Counted from the stretch's first letter, positions 35,583 to 46,462 are shown. The stretch is 64,000 nt of DNA from Simmondsia chinensis (GCA_018398585.1 JAGTTD010000003.1:4286637-4350636); one strand, 5' to 3'. Translations and numbers: made by a program. Notes: generated from the sequence alone by a model not told the origin.

Positions 35583-36760
35583 TGGACGCAGTTAACTTCC
35601 ACCTAACATGGAAGTTCGCAGTTCTGCAAACTGTAAGCGCGGTTAACTTCCACCTAACGTGAAAGTCCGAATTCTGTAAGTTGTGGACGCAGTTAACTTC
35701 CACCTAACATGGAAGTTCGCCGTTCTGTAAACTGTAAGCGCGGTTAACTTCCACCTAACGTGAAAGTCCGCGATTCTATAAGTTGTGGACGCGGTTAACT
35801 TCCACCTAACGTGGAAGTCCGCGGTTCTGTAAATGTAAGCGCGGTTAACTTCCACCTAACGTGGAAGTCCGCGGTTCTGTAAACTGTAAGCGCGGTTAAC
35901 TTCCACCTAAAGTGGAAGTCCGCGATTCTGTAACTTGTGGGAACGGTTAACTTCTACATAACGTGGAAGTTCGTGGTTCTTTAAACTGTACACGCGGTTT
36001 ACTTCCACCTAACTTAGAAGTCCGTGATTCTGTAAGTTGTGGACGTGGTTAACTTCCACCTAACGTGGAAGTCCACGGTTTTGTAAACTGTAAGCGCGGT
36101 TAACTTCCACCTAACGTGGAAGTCTGCGATTCTATAAGTTGTGGACGCGGTTAACTTCCAACTAAAGTGGAAGTCCGCGGTTTTGTAAACTGTTAGCGCG
36201 GTTAACCTCCACCCAACGTGAAAGTCCGTGATTCTGTAAGTTTTGGATGCGGTTAACTTCCACCTAACGTGGAAGTCCGCGGTTCTGTAAACTATAAGCA
36301 CGGTTAACTTCCACCTAACGTGGAAGTCCGCGATTATGTAAGTTGTGGACGCGATTAACTTCCAACTAACGTGGAAGTCCACGGTCCTGTAAACTGTAGG
36401 CGTGGTTAATGTCCATGTAACGTGGAAGTTCGCGGTTCTGTAAGCTATGGACGCGGTTAACTTCCACCTAATGTGGAAGTCCGCGGTTCCATAAACTGTA
36501 GGCGCGGTTAACTTCCACCTAATGTGGAAGTGCGCGGTTCGGTAAACTGTAGGCGCGGTTAACTTCCACCTAACCTGGAAGTCCGCGGTTCCGTAAGTTG
36601 TGGACACGGTTATCTTCCACCTAATGTGGAAGTTCGCGGTTCTGTAAACTGTAAGCGCGGTTAACTTCCACCTAACGTGGAAGTCCGTGGTCCTATGAGT
36701 AATGGGGCCATTAGCTTCCACCTAACGTCGAAGTCCGCGGCTCTCAGAGTCCCTTAATGC
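35583..36760 (+). repeat. tandem array, 51 bp x about 23, hairpin-forming
   Basis: The unit is 'gcggttaacttccacctaac' followed by 'gtggaagtccgcggttctgt' and 'aaactgtaa'. Start-to-start spacing is 50-51 bp. Alternate units tend to end 'aactgtaagcgc' or 'agttgtggacgc', a partial 102-bp dimer. Each unit has a strong inverted repeat: ACTTCCAC-CTAAC-GTGGAAGT, enclosed by GCGG and CCGC. Because 51 is a multiple of three, the antisense strand stays open and spells a 17-residue repeat (words such as ADFHVRWKLTA) across 36014-36721 and 35643-35855. Whether it is translated is unknown; I see no start signal. Confidence 0.92.
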
Positions 36761-36920
36761 TGGGGTCTCAGATTGTTTTGCTCTGTGTGAAAAAGGAGCA
36801 CGAAGTTGTGGGGCAGTTAACCTTCACCTAACGTCGAGGCTCGCGATTCTTAGATTCCCTTTAACACTGGGGGCTCGGTATTGTTTTGCTCCGGTTGAAA
36901 AAGGCAGCATAAGGTTGTGA
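36761..36920 (+). repeat. degenerate transition between arrays
   Basis: Two copies of 'ttgttttgctc-g-tgaaaaagg' (about 36773-36796 and 36879-36905) and a decayed 51-bp-type unit ('gttaaccttcacctaacgtcgagg'). Confidence 0.55.
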
Positions 36921-37101
36921 GGTGGTAAACTCTCACCAACCTGATTGCCTGCAATTGTATGCCGCACCTAACATCGAGGCAGGCGGTAAACTCTCACCAA
37001 CCTAAGAGCCCGCAGTTATATGCCCCACCTAACATCAGGGCAGGCGGTACACTCTCACCAACTTGAGAGCCCGCGGTTGTGCGCCCCACCAAACATCGGG
37101 G
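36921..37101 (+). repeat. tandem array, about 61 bp x 3, hairpin-forming
   Basis: Units carry 'ggcggtaaactctcaccaac' then 'gagagcccgc', followed by 'gccccacctaacatcgggg'. It combines the hairpin of the 73-bp unit with a 'cacctaac' word like that of the 51-bp unit, and looks like an intermediate. Confidence 0.8.
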
Positions 37102-37114
37102 TCGACAATGTTCA

Positions 37115-37285
37115 GTCAGGCGGTAAGCCCTTCTCAGGCGGGTAAGACACATCTTAGTTGTAAGCCCTTCTCAGGCAAGCAATACCATAAGCCCTTCTCT
37201 GGCTAGTAACATTCAGTCAAGCAGTAAGCCCTTCTCAGGCGGGTGAGACATACTTGGGCCATAAGTCCGTCTCAGGCAAGCGAAT
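37115..37285 (+). repeat. tandem repeat, 'taagcccttctcaggc' x 5
   Basis: Five diverged units related to those at 34545-34655. Spacing varies between about 25 and 40 bp. Confidence 0.75.
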
Positions 37286-37353
37286 TACGCTTCAACCAGT
37301 ATTGGAGCGCGGTTCACGCTTTAACAGACACAAGGAGCACGAAACAGAATACA

Positions 37354-37545
37354 CTCCTGCCCAGCCTACGGTTGTAGGCTAGGAATTAAAAATATTCACA
37401 ATATGCTCCAACCTAGCCTACGGCTGGGGGCTAGGAGTTAAAAATATTCGCAATATCCTCCAACCCAGCCTATGGCTTGTATTACGCTCCAACCCAACCG
37501 TAGGCTGGGGGCTAGAAATTAAAAATATTCATAGTACGCTTCACC
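37354..37545 (+). repeat. tandem repeat, about 60-70 bp x 3 ('cagcctacggctggggg')
   Basis: Units contain CCAGCC-TAC-GGCTGG-like inverted repeats followed by 'gctaggaattaaaaatattc' and 'acgctccaac'. Confidence 0.75.
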
Positions 37546-37614
37546 TGGATTTATAAGAAGGCTAAATACGCGGTCATTCATAACTTGGCTCAACAGCCAA
37601 AACTTAACAAAGCC

Positions 37615-37865
37615 TCAAAATTAGCAACTCCAAGCGGCCGCGCCAAGAATTTAATTGGTGCAACACACTCATCTAATCGTTGCTCGACCATGGGTAAAGC
37701 CTCCACTCCGGAATACAATTCCTAGAGGCCATGCCAAATGTTAACAAATTAGGCGGAGCAACGTCTTCAATAACCTTTATTAGACCATGAGTAATCCTTC
37801 CAATCAGGTATACAATTCCTAAAGGCCATGCTAAGAGTTAGCAAATTAGAAGGAGCAACACCCAC
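37615..37865 (+). repeat. tandem repeat, about 112 bp x 2
   Basis: Two units share 'gcaac-c', 'ccatg-gtaa-cc', 'tacaattccta-aggccatgc' and 'gttaacaaatta'. Beyond 37865 the sequence up to 38122 shows no further clear repeat. Confidence 0.7.
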
Positions 37866-38122
37866 ATTAACTACTCACACAAGCAATTGTAAGCATCTTC
37901 CAGTACCCTACCATGGGAAACACCAACGATGCCGCAACAAAGATATGCATACACAAAGGGCCAACAATTGACTTGTTCAAAATTTACAAGTATAGTCATT
38001 CCAATGCAAAAACGCCTTCCAAAAGAAATAAGAAGGCAAAAAGCAAATCCAAACCAAGTATATTTACAACAAAAGGTAGACTAAAAAGCTAATAAAAGGA
38101 TGTTAAAACTTAAGGTAATATC

Positions 38123-38308
38123 TTAATCTTCCTGGTCACTCTCATAACCAGGCCCGTCTCCCACCTCATTTTCTGTCCCCTTATTCACCTTATCTACTAT
38201 CTGTTGAAGAAAAGCGGCATCAAGCTAAGGGACGAAACCTTTCACTCTCGCCAACCCATCAAAAAGATCAGGAGTAAGACGCCAGCGTTGGAATGTTATA
38301 CACTCCAT
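38123..38308 (-). pseudogene. antisense reading frame in the LARD, one internal stop
   Basis: On the minus strand a frame from ATG (38308) to TAA (38125-38123) covers 62 codons with a single TAG at codon 28, in a place where CAG would fit. Words include CITFQRWRLTPDLFDGLARV, LDAAFLQQIVDKVNKG and an acidic end GYESDQED. The frame is open upstream of the ATG as well. Composition is protein-like, unlike the surrounding repeats. Antisense genes between pol and the 3' LTR are known in some Tat-lineage elements, so this may be the end of one; a captured host exon is the alternative. I do not recognise a domain. Confidence 0.45.
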
Positions 38309-38340
38309 GGCCGAATGTGAACAGGTCCCAATCGCCCATA

Positions 38341-38355
38341 GAGTGGGGGGCTAAC
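38341..38355 (+). promoter_or_regulatory. polypurine tract of the LARD
   Basis: GAGTGGGGGGCTAAC directly precedes the 3' LTR start TGTTAATAATAA. Confidence 0.75.
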
Positions 38356-39491
38356 TGTTAATAATAAAAATAACCGGGTCAATATTAAAATATGATAACA
38401 AAATAATAACAAAAATTACATACAAAAACCACCCCACCCTTTTCTCTCTCCTCCGCCACCCCACGTTCTCCCTCACTCTCTCTCTCCTCTTCACTTCCCC
38501 CAGCTTCAACCTCCAACACCACACCTCTACCGCCCATCCCCCACGTCGGTACCGCCCGGCCACCTCGGCAGCACCGCCTCCCTCACCACCTTGCTGGTAC
38601 CGCCTTGGTGCCACCCTCACGCCACAGGTACCGTCTTCTCTCTTCCTCCTCTACCGACCTCCTCTCACCACCGCCTCTCTCCTCTCACCCTCACTCCTAT
38701 CGCTGACCACCAGTGCTGCCTGACCCACGCTAGTGCCGCTCACCACCGGTACCGCCTCGTACTGCCTACCCACCACTGGTACCATCCACCAACTACCGTC
38801 CCCCTTGACCACCACCCATCAACCAATCACTCCCCTTCTCCTGTCCCACCAATCATATCGCAATACCACCCTTACCCCTACCCTAGGTAACCTCGCCAAC
38901 ATCATTGCCACACCACGACTAGTTGGTACCGCCCAGCCACTGTCGATACTGCCTCCTACCCCCACCTACAAATACCAACCCCTTTTCTTCATTTAAATGA
39001 GCCTAACTTGGTCTTCTCCCTCACTTACAACAACGCCCCAATAAGTTCCTCCCTTTTCTCTCTCTTCTCGCTCCAGCCAGCTCCTACCACCTCTCTGGTG
39101 CAACTCCGGCCACCTCCCCTCCACCACATCACCGGTCTCCACCTCGCTGGTGAAACTCTGGCCACCTCACCTGTTCTTCTGTTAGGCGACTCTCTCTCTC
39201 TCTCGCCAGGCCCACAAGGCCCCCGTACCGGCCACCGACCACCAAGGACCCATCTCCATATACGATAAGTATTTATTGTTGTTTATTTTACTCTATTTAC
39301 TTATCGTATATTATTGTCATGCCTTTACTAACTTAGGTAATGGAGGGTCCCCCGCGGGCAAACCTGTGGTTCCCTCTGACAGCCTTCTTCGGTTTGTAAG
39401 GGAGCCCGGGTTAAATGCGCTAGCAGCTGCTTTCTCAAGTGAGGGTTGAGTCCCGCTCTCATCTAGAACCTAACCAAAAAATCCTAAAACA
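38356..39491 (+). repeat. LARD 3' LTR
   Basis: TGTTAATAATAA to CCTAAAACA, 1136 bp, collinear with the 5' LTR. The AAAAC duplication follows at 39492-39496. Confidence 0.9.
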
Positions 39492-39496
39492 AAAAC

Positions 39497-40187
39497 CAAC
39501 CGGTCACGTGAGACGCAAGTGCTAGGCCTTGGCAATCCTCCAGTTCTGCCTGTGGCCAATGGGCATGTGTTGCACGACAGATCCTAAATTCAGCTACCCG
39601 TGTATGGGTTGGATGGCGAATTAGACGTTGCAACGTGTCATGTTTCACATGGCTAAAATCAGAATGCATTTTTTGAAGCATACGACGTTGGTTTATTTTG
39701 TTTGCATTGTATCCCACATCGAAAATTAAAGACTTTTTCTACCTAATGCCTATTAGAAATAGGGGTCATGGTTATTGAGTTTAGTATCCAATATGTTTTC
39801 TGAAAATTTTAATTTTTCAAAAAATCAAAATGGAAGAAGTTTTCTTTGAAATTCTTCGCAGTAAATATTTTGGAACCTACACTCCGGGTGTCAAGGGGTC
39901 ATTATAGAGAGGATCTTGCAGTTTAAATGATTCCTCCGGGACGACAATTGCAATCTACAATCCAGGTATTTCTGATTCGTTTTCTTTTAAGCCTTCCTTT
40001 AATTATTGCATTTCTATTCATGCTTTTAATTTAATCTTTATTATGCTTAGATGTTCTATGCTGTTATGTACATATATTATAATAGAGGTCCTTAGATTTA
40101 AAATTAAAGAATTTTAAAATTGCTTCCGCTACCCCTGATCTAATTAATCGAGGAAAATTTAATTTTATAAATTAAACTTTCCCAACA
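39497..40187 (+). repeat. copia A 3' LTR, right piece
   Basis: Resumes the family LTR after the LARD. Its last part (39880-40187) matches A's 5' LTR at 6570-6854 ('tgatt-cttttcttt', 'tgcatttctatt-atgctttta'), and it ends TTTCCCAACA. A short antisense frame at 39484-39717 crosses the LARD junction and is not a gene. Confidence 0.83.
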
Positions 40188-40192
40188 CATTG

Positions 40193-41414
40193 GGTAACCG
40201 AGTGAAATGTAGGGAGAACATATATTTTACAAGAAATCTATGATAAAAGAACGTCCCTTTAGTTGATTCACAGGCACACAAATTGATTCTAGAGATTTTG
40301 GCCGGATCATTCCATATGTGTGACATTTTGAGTTGATACAGAATTGTTTCTCTACATTTCTGAATTGTTCGAGGAGGGCACGTTAAGAACTAACGGGTAG
40401 ATGTGAGAAAGAATAATAGTAGTAGTTAAAATCTATTTTTCTCATAGACAACTATGAGAGAGGTTAATTGTGACTAAAAAATTATACAAAATTTAATTAG
40501 TAAATATATTTGCTTCTAGTGTACAGTAAAACTTATTCAGTGGAATTAAGCTTTACTAAATAGTTAACAAATCTTATCATGAGATGATAATAAGATTTAA
40601 CCTATTTGGAGGTAGAATTAAATTATCCCTGGGTTCTTGTGCAAGCCTCTACAATATACACATTTAGAAAATCAATAGAATTCATGAGATGAACAAATTA
40701 ATTTTACTAAGCCTAAAATTAATGAGATGAATTTATACTAGAAAATTTGAAATAAGAAAAATAGAAAAACAAAACAATTCAGCCTGGAACAACCACCGCA
40801 CGGCACGTGTCGCTTGCTGGAACGCGCCTATGCTAGCGATCCGCGCACCTGACGTGGACCAATGGGGTGTTGCCACGCGGCACCCGTGATGCATGCAGTG
40901 AAGCTGTGTTTGTCTATGCATTTTTTTTCTTTTTTTGGATAGATGTTTTTGTATTTTGACATATTAGAAATCTTATTTTTAATTTTATTCAATTCAGCTA
41001 TTTCAGCTTATAAAATATATGTCCAGGCAGACTTTTTCATACTTACTTTTCAATTAGAGAATTGAAGAGAAAGTATTCTCCCCTTTTTCTCTAAAAATAG
41101 TTTTCATGATTATTGATTTTACGCTGCCCACTCACTCGGTGTGAAGAAGAATTGCAAAGAAAACTTCGATGGTGTTATTATCGCTTCATGCTTACACTAC
41201 AGTCTACATTGAGATATGTAATTCCTAATTATTTTTTTAAATTTATATTTGATTCATTTTTCATGTTATGTCCAGGTATGCTACGCATTATGAAGCTTTA
41301 ATTAGACTACAGATGGTTTAATATTTAAAATTTAGAACCTTAAATTCTAATTCTGCCGCACCTGCTCTGTTAATCTAGGAAATTTTAGTTTATGGAATTA
41401 AAATTCTCCCAACA
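40193..41414 (+). repeat. copia D 5' LTR, right piece
   Basis: Starts at 'ggtaaccgagtgaaatgtag', right after the CATTG duplicate of A's target, and ends CTCCCAACA. It matches the 3' LTR at about 56910-58875 without the solo LTR (shared 'gtccctttag', 'gaataatagtagtag', 'caatggggtg', 'gactttttcat-cttacttttcaatta'). Confidence 0.85.
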
Positions 41415-41416
41415 AT

Positions 41417-41428
41417 TGGTATTAGAAC
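41417..41428 (+). promoter_or_regulatory. primer-binding site of copia D (tRNA-Met type)
   Basis: TTGGTATTAGAAC begins at 41416, two bases after the LTR end. It is a variant of the family's TGGTATTAGAGCC site. Confidence 0.75.
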
Positions 41429-42561
41429 GGGTCTCTAATTATTCATGATATGCATAAGGACATTGTTATGCATAATTGAGAAACAATATCAGAATACAAA
41501 TTAATGATGAGATTATGACAAAAGAAAGATCAAATCATTGTTGAATGTGTTCATATAAATTTGTTATATGATTAATTGGTTATTTTAAATGGTTTAAAAT
41601 CTCTATTAATGGATTGTATACATCAACGTTCAATCATGACTAGAATTTTGATATGAAAATTACATTTTCACACCTTGTTAAATTACTCTGAATATTATTG
41701 AACAAGATTAGATAATTTAATTGATCACATATGATTATGATCAATTAAGTAGCAATTTTTTTTTTTTGAAAAACCATTAAAAAAAATAAAAATTTTGCTA
41801 ACGTCTACTGACGTTAGTGCCTAACGTTAGATAATTAGAAAAACTTTATTTCGAATGAGATTATGACATAGATTACATGATAATCTATTTTTCTAAAGGG
41901 TGTTTAGAAAAATAATTTGAGTCTTTTAAAGACTAGTTGTGAGGTTATTAAAAAAAAAAAAATAAAATTTTAATATCAAGTTTAAAAGGGTGAATAATTT
42001 AAAGAGTCCTAATTGGATTTGGATGGTAATTTAATTATTCTAATTACATTGTAGTATGGGCTATGTGATAATTATAGATAACGTAAAATCCACAAATTTA
42101 TAAAAATCAAGTGCAAGTGAGGTTCAAAGGTTGAATACTCACGGTCTTCATTACTTGTCTAACAGTATAGTAGGTCGGCATTACTCCTTGAGAAGAATTT
42201 TAATTTGTGGAACACAATGTAATGGTTTATACTTGACTAAAATAATGCATTAGCCACCATAAGGAGCTCTGTTGTATTGTTTTAGAGACTAAGGAAAGAA
42301 TGGCTCTGTTGTATTGTTTTAGAAACTAAGGAAAGAATGGTGAGTTATTCCTATTTAGTAAGAGTTTACAATAAAATATAATAATAGAGAGTAGTCCTCA
42401 ACATAACTAAGCTTATTAAAGCCCCATCGAGTCATTATTGCATTCAATGTATTTAGTTTAGTGATTACCTGATTAATAATTATTGCTAAATTTGAAAGAA
42501 CAATATCATACTCTGATGCATGACTCATAATAGTTTATCGTACATCTTTACAATGTAATAA
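41429..42561 (+). other. copia D leader
   Basis: Non-coding AT-rich leader of about 1.1 kb. It contains one copy of the block duplicated in A and B ('actcacggtcttcatta', 'tactccttgag'). A 37-bp unit ('gctctgttgtattgtttt...aaagaatg') occurs twice in tandem at 42266-42339. No gene is seen. Confidence 0.65.
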
Positions 42562-45500
42562 TGATGACAACTAGTGCACAGCATTCCATGCTTAAGGACA
42601 AAGCCCATACTGGACCAAATTACCTTAACTGGAAAATGAACCTGGACATTACACTAATCCATGAGGGACATAAATTTGTTTTAATTGAACCTAATCCACA
42701 TGTGCCAGCTAATAACGCGACCACTGCCATTAATGAGTGTTTTGGACACCAGACCAAATCCAACGATTTGACCAACGTTATATATTGGCTTCCATGTCAA
42801 ACACTCTCAAGCATCAGATGCTAGCGATGAAGACAACAGCTGAGATGATGAAACATCTTAAGAATATGTACCATGGTTAAGGTACAGTAGCCCAACAAGA
42901 ACTTAGGAGAAAGCTACTATTGATGAAAATGTCTGAAGAAGTCCCGGCTTAGGAACATGTTTCAAAAATTATGGCTTATTTAAATGAACTGGAGTTCCCT
43001 GGTGAAAGATTGATAGCGAATCATAGCAGGATATGATTCTAGGTTCCTTAGCAGAGTCCTTCACTCAATTAAGGCAGAACTACACAATGAATGATAAGGG
43101 TTATTCATTGCTTGAATTAATGAAGGAACTGCAAGTAGCTAAAGGAGTGATGACAGCTAAGAGGATTGTCAATTTAACCCATGCACCATGGACTGGGAAC
43201 AGAAAGCGTTCAAGAAGAAAGTCTGTACAGATGAACAAGGGCAAAGCTGCTAATGTAGCGGCTAAGCCTATAAAGAAGAAGCCTTCAAAGGGAAAGTGTT
43301 CCTTTTGTGGGAAGGATGGCCACTAGAAGAGAAACTGCACTGAGTACATAGCTACTCTTCCTTCTAAGATTAAGAAACAATCAAGAGAAGGTATGATGAT
43401 GTCTTATCTGATTGAGTCATGTATAGTTGAGAGTCCATCAGGTTCTTGGTGTGTGGACTTAGGTTCAACTTACCATGTCTGTAATGTGTTGCAAGGATGC
43501 AGGCTAACCAGGAGATTGCAAGATGGTGCGCTCTATGTTACCGTAGCAGACAAGAGGCGCATTTTAGTCTTGAGAGTGGGAGATGTTAGCTTAGTTTTTA
43601 ATAGTATAGTTTTGTTATTGAAGAATTGTGTTTATGTACCTACTTTTTGTAAAAATTTGATTTCTATGTCTGTTTTAGTTGATAATGGATATTTGGTTGT
43701 TTTTAGGAACGATTTTATCATAAAAAAAAATAGTAAGTCTATATACAAAGGTACAAATATCAATTGTTTATTCATGTTAAGGCTTGATTAAAACTCTAAT
43801 GATTGCATGCTCAAATCTAACTATAGTAGGCTAAATGTACCTCTTGAAAGAAAATGGCCTAAAAATGATAATGCCTTCAAATGGAACAAATGCCTTCGTA
43901 ACTTTAATTCGAACACGATCCAAAAACTTGTGAAAGAAGGACTAATAGAGCCTTTGGACTTGAATTCTTACTAGTCCGCGAATCTTGCATAGAAAGAAAT
44001 ATGACCAAGTCTATATTTAAGAGTAATGGTAATAGAATTGGTGATTTGCTTAAGTTAGTTCACGCGGATGTATGTGGACTAATGAATGTTTAGGTAAGTG
44101 GAGGCTAAGAGCACTTCATCACTATCACTAATGATTACTCAAGGTATGGGTATGTTTATTTAATAAGACAGAAGTCTAGACTCTCTTGAAAATTTCAAAT
44201 AGTTTTAAGGCTAAAGTTGAGAATCAATTAGGTAAGCATATCAAGACACTTCGATTTGATCGAGGTGGTGATTACCTCTCAAGAGATTTTTCGGATTTCT
44301 TAACTGTAAGTGGCATTATATCTTAACTCTTTGCACTAGGTACGTCACAACAGAATGGTGTTGCAGAGAGGAGAAATAGAAAGTTTTTAAAGATAGTAAG
44401 GTCCATGATGAGTCATGCTACTTTACCACTCTCTTTTTGGGGTCATGCCTAGGATAAGGCGGCTTATGTTCTTAATTTGGTTCCTTCAAAGTCAGTTACT
44501 AAAACGCATGTGGAGTTGTGGACTGGGCACAAGCCTAGCAAAGGATATGTTCATATTTGGAGATGTCCAACACATATATTGAAAAAGAATTCATACAAGT
44601 TGGAATCTAGGAAAAAACAGTGTATGCTTATAGGCTATCCTAGGAGTACAAACGGCGGTCTTTTCTATAGTCCTTCACACCAAAAGGCGTTTGTTATTGT
44701 AAATGCCAGGTATTTGGAGGAGGATTTTTTAATGGACTCTGAAAGTAAAAGTCAAATAGTGTTAGAGGAGTCAAGGAAAACCGATACTACATTTTGATAT
44801 GTCTCGAGTTCAAGTTGATTTATTAGATACACTTGCAGTTGGTCGTAGAATGATTCCCAGTACACAAGAGCATTGTCGTAGTGGGAGGATTGTCAGGCAA
44901 CCTGACAGATACATGTCTGGAGCCTTCATGGTTGAACAAAGATGCTGACCAATGGGTCTTAGCAATGAAAGCAGAGATAGTTATTATGAATTTTAATCAA
45001 GTGTTGAATCTTGTAGATGAGCCATTCGGCATTAGGCCCATTCCATGTAAGTGGGTCTATGAGAGGAAGAGAGGAGTAGACAGGAAGGTAGAGACCTTCA
45101 AGGCAAGACTAGTTGCTGAGGCTTATACCCAAAAGGAAGGTGTCCATTATGACGAGACCTTCTTACCAGTAGCCATGTTAAAGTCCATTAGGATACTTTT
45201 GTCTATTGCTGCTCATTATGGTCATGAGATTTGGCAAATGGATGTCAAAACAACCTTTGTGAATGGTCATCTTGAAGAAGACTTCTATATGATGCAACTA
45301 GATAGTTTCATTGACAAAAATTTGGAGCCTATGGTATGTAAATTGAAGAAGTCCATTTATGGACTAAAACAAGCAACTCGCTCAAGGAATAGGAGATTCA
45401 ATGAAGCAATTGGTTTATGAACCTTGAATGTACAAGCAAAACATTGAGAAAGTAGTGACTTTCTTAGTGTTATATGTGGATGGCATCCTACTCGTTCGGA

Positions 45501-46440
45501 ATGATGTAAGAGTCTTATTAGCTGTTAAGATATGATTTTCAGTTCAGCTTGAGATAAAAGACTTAGGAGAGCCAGCTATATTCTCGAGATCAAACTTTTG
45601 CAAGATCGTAAGAATAAGATGTTGGATCTATCTTAGGCTGTATATATAGTCAAATTGTTGTCTAAGTACAACGTGGTGGACCCCAAAAATGGTTGTCTAT
45701 ATAGGCTGTCAATCATGGAGTGCCTCTTTCTTCATAGCAGTGTCCTAGGACACCTCAAGAGGAAAAGCAAATGAGGAAAGCTCCATACGCTTAAGTTGTG
45801 CGAAGCCTAATGTATGCTATATAATGCACTAGACCTAATATTTGTTTTCTTGTAGGTAATGTGACCAAATATCGTTAAACCCAAGTCCTTTGCATTAGGC
45901 AAGAATAAAAGATATTCTCAAGTACTAAAGAAGGACTAGAGTTTATATGTTAGTTTTTCATAGCGATGAACTAATTCCAGTTGGCTATTCTTACTCAGAT
46001 TTTCAGTCAGACAAAGATTCTACACATTCAATGTTTGGTTATGCTTGTATCCTTAAAGATGGAGCCGTTAGTACGAGGAGTGTCAAGAAATCTTGTATTG
46101 CTAATTCCACCATGGAAGCTGAGTATGTGGTGGCTTCTGAAGCTACCAAAGAGGGTTGTTGGATAAGGAAGCACCTGATAGATCCTGAGGCAGTTAGAGA
46201 GCGGCTTACACCTATTGCCATATTCAGTGACAATTTTGGTAGGTGGGTAACTCTAAAGAACCTAGGAAGCACAATTGGTCTCAGCACATTGAAAAGAAGT
46301 ATCACCTCATTCAAGACTATGTGGAGAAAGAGGAGATTGCAATTTTGAAGATTGATACCATTAAAAATTTGGCAGATCCTTTCACAAAAACTTTGAATCA
46401 AAAGTCGTTTGAGTGTCATTTGAATAAGATGGGAATTTGA
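42562..46440 (+). pseudogene. copia D gag-pol, decayed
   Basis: Gag starts at ATG 42562 (MTTSAQHSMLKDKAHTG, NYLNWKMNLDITL) and is broken near 42824. The nucleocapsid finger lies near 43296-43340 (CSFCGKDGH-stop-KRNC, with W changed to TAG). Protease is at about 43430-43500 (WCVDLGSTYHVCN, where copia enzymes usually have DSG). Integrase covers about 44055-44560: HADVCG, LRFDRGGD and NGVAERRNR carry the catalytic Asp, Asp and Glu. RT covers about 44930-45530 (IPCKWVYERKRG, WQMDVKTTFVNG, KLKKSIYGLKQA). Its catalytic box near 45470 reads YVDG instead of YVDD, so the second Asp is lost. RNase H covers 45947-46440 (SCIANSTMEAEYV) with a frameshift near 46240, then LADPFTKTL and a final stop. Multiple stops rule out activity. 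Confidence 0.87.
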
Positions 46441-46462
46441 TGTATAACAAATTGGGTTTAGG

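Larger units (their letters stand above)
30858..39491 (+). mobile_element. non-autonomous Tat-like LTR element (LARD), no gag-pol
   Basis: Two LTRs of about 1.12 and 1.14 kb (30858-31975, 38356-39491) flank 6.4 kb without any gag, RT or integrase. The TSD AAAAC is exact (30853-30857 and 39492-39496). The sequence after the 5' LTR, ATAGGCGCCGCCTATGGG, resembles the ATTGGCGCCGTCTGTGGG site typical of plant Tat-lineage gypsy elements (Grande, RetroSat, Ogre relatives). The run GAGTGGGGGG before the 3' LTR is the polypurine tract. The interior consists of AT-rich sequence, then a dense set of tandem-repeat arrays (34545-37865), then a short antisense frame. Such large retrotransposon derivatives are moved by proteins from autonomous relatives. 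Confidence 0.88.
5909..40187 (+). mobile_element. copia A, inserted in D's 5' LTR
   Basis: Same family as B and D. The element runs from TGTTGGAATTGC at 5909 to CCCAACA ending at 40187, flanked by CGTTG (5904-5908) and CATTG (40188-40192), a 4/5-matching 5-bp TSD. Parts: 5' LTR 5909-6854, internal sequence 6855-6896, 12389-13734 and 27673-29647, 3' LTR 29648-30857 plus 39497-40187. It is interrupted by gypsy 1 and a MITE, by copia B, and by the LARD. After these are removed the element is short and its pol is largely gone. Confidence 0.82.

Noticed and set aside
34926..36760. CRISPR-like regular repeats
   Set aside because: The repeats are head-to-tail without unique spacers, the units are 51-73 bp, and they lie inside a plant LTR element with TSDs.
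40860..40910. Possible host gene start in the GC-rich 'caatggggtgttgccac' stretch
   Set aside because: The same stretch recurs at 58360-58400 in D's other LTR, so it is LTR sequence.
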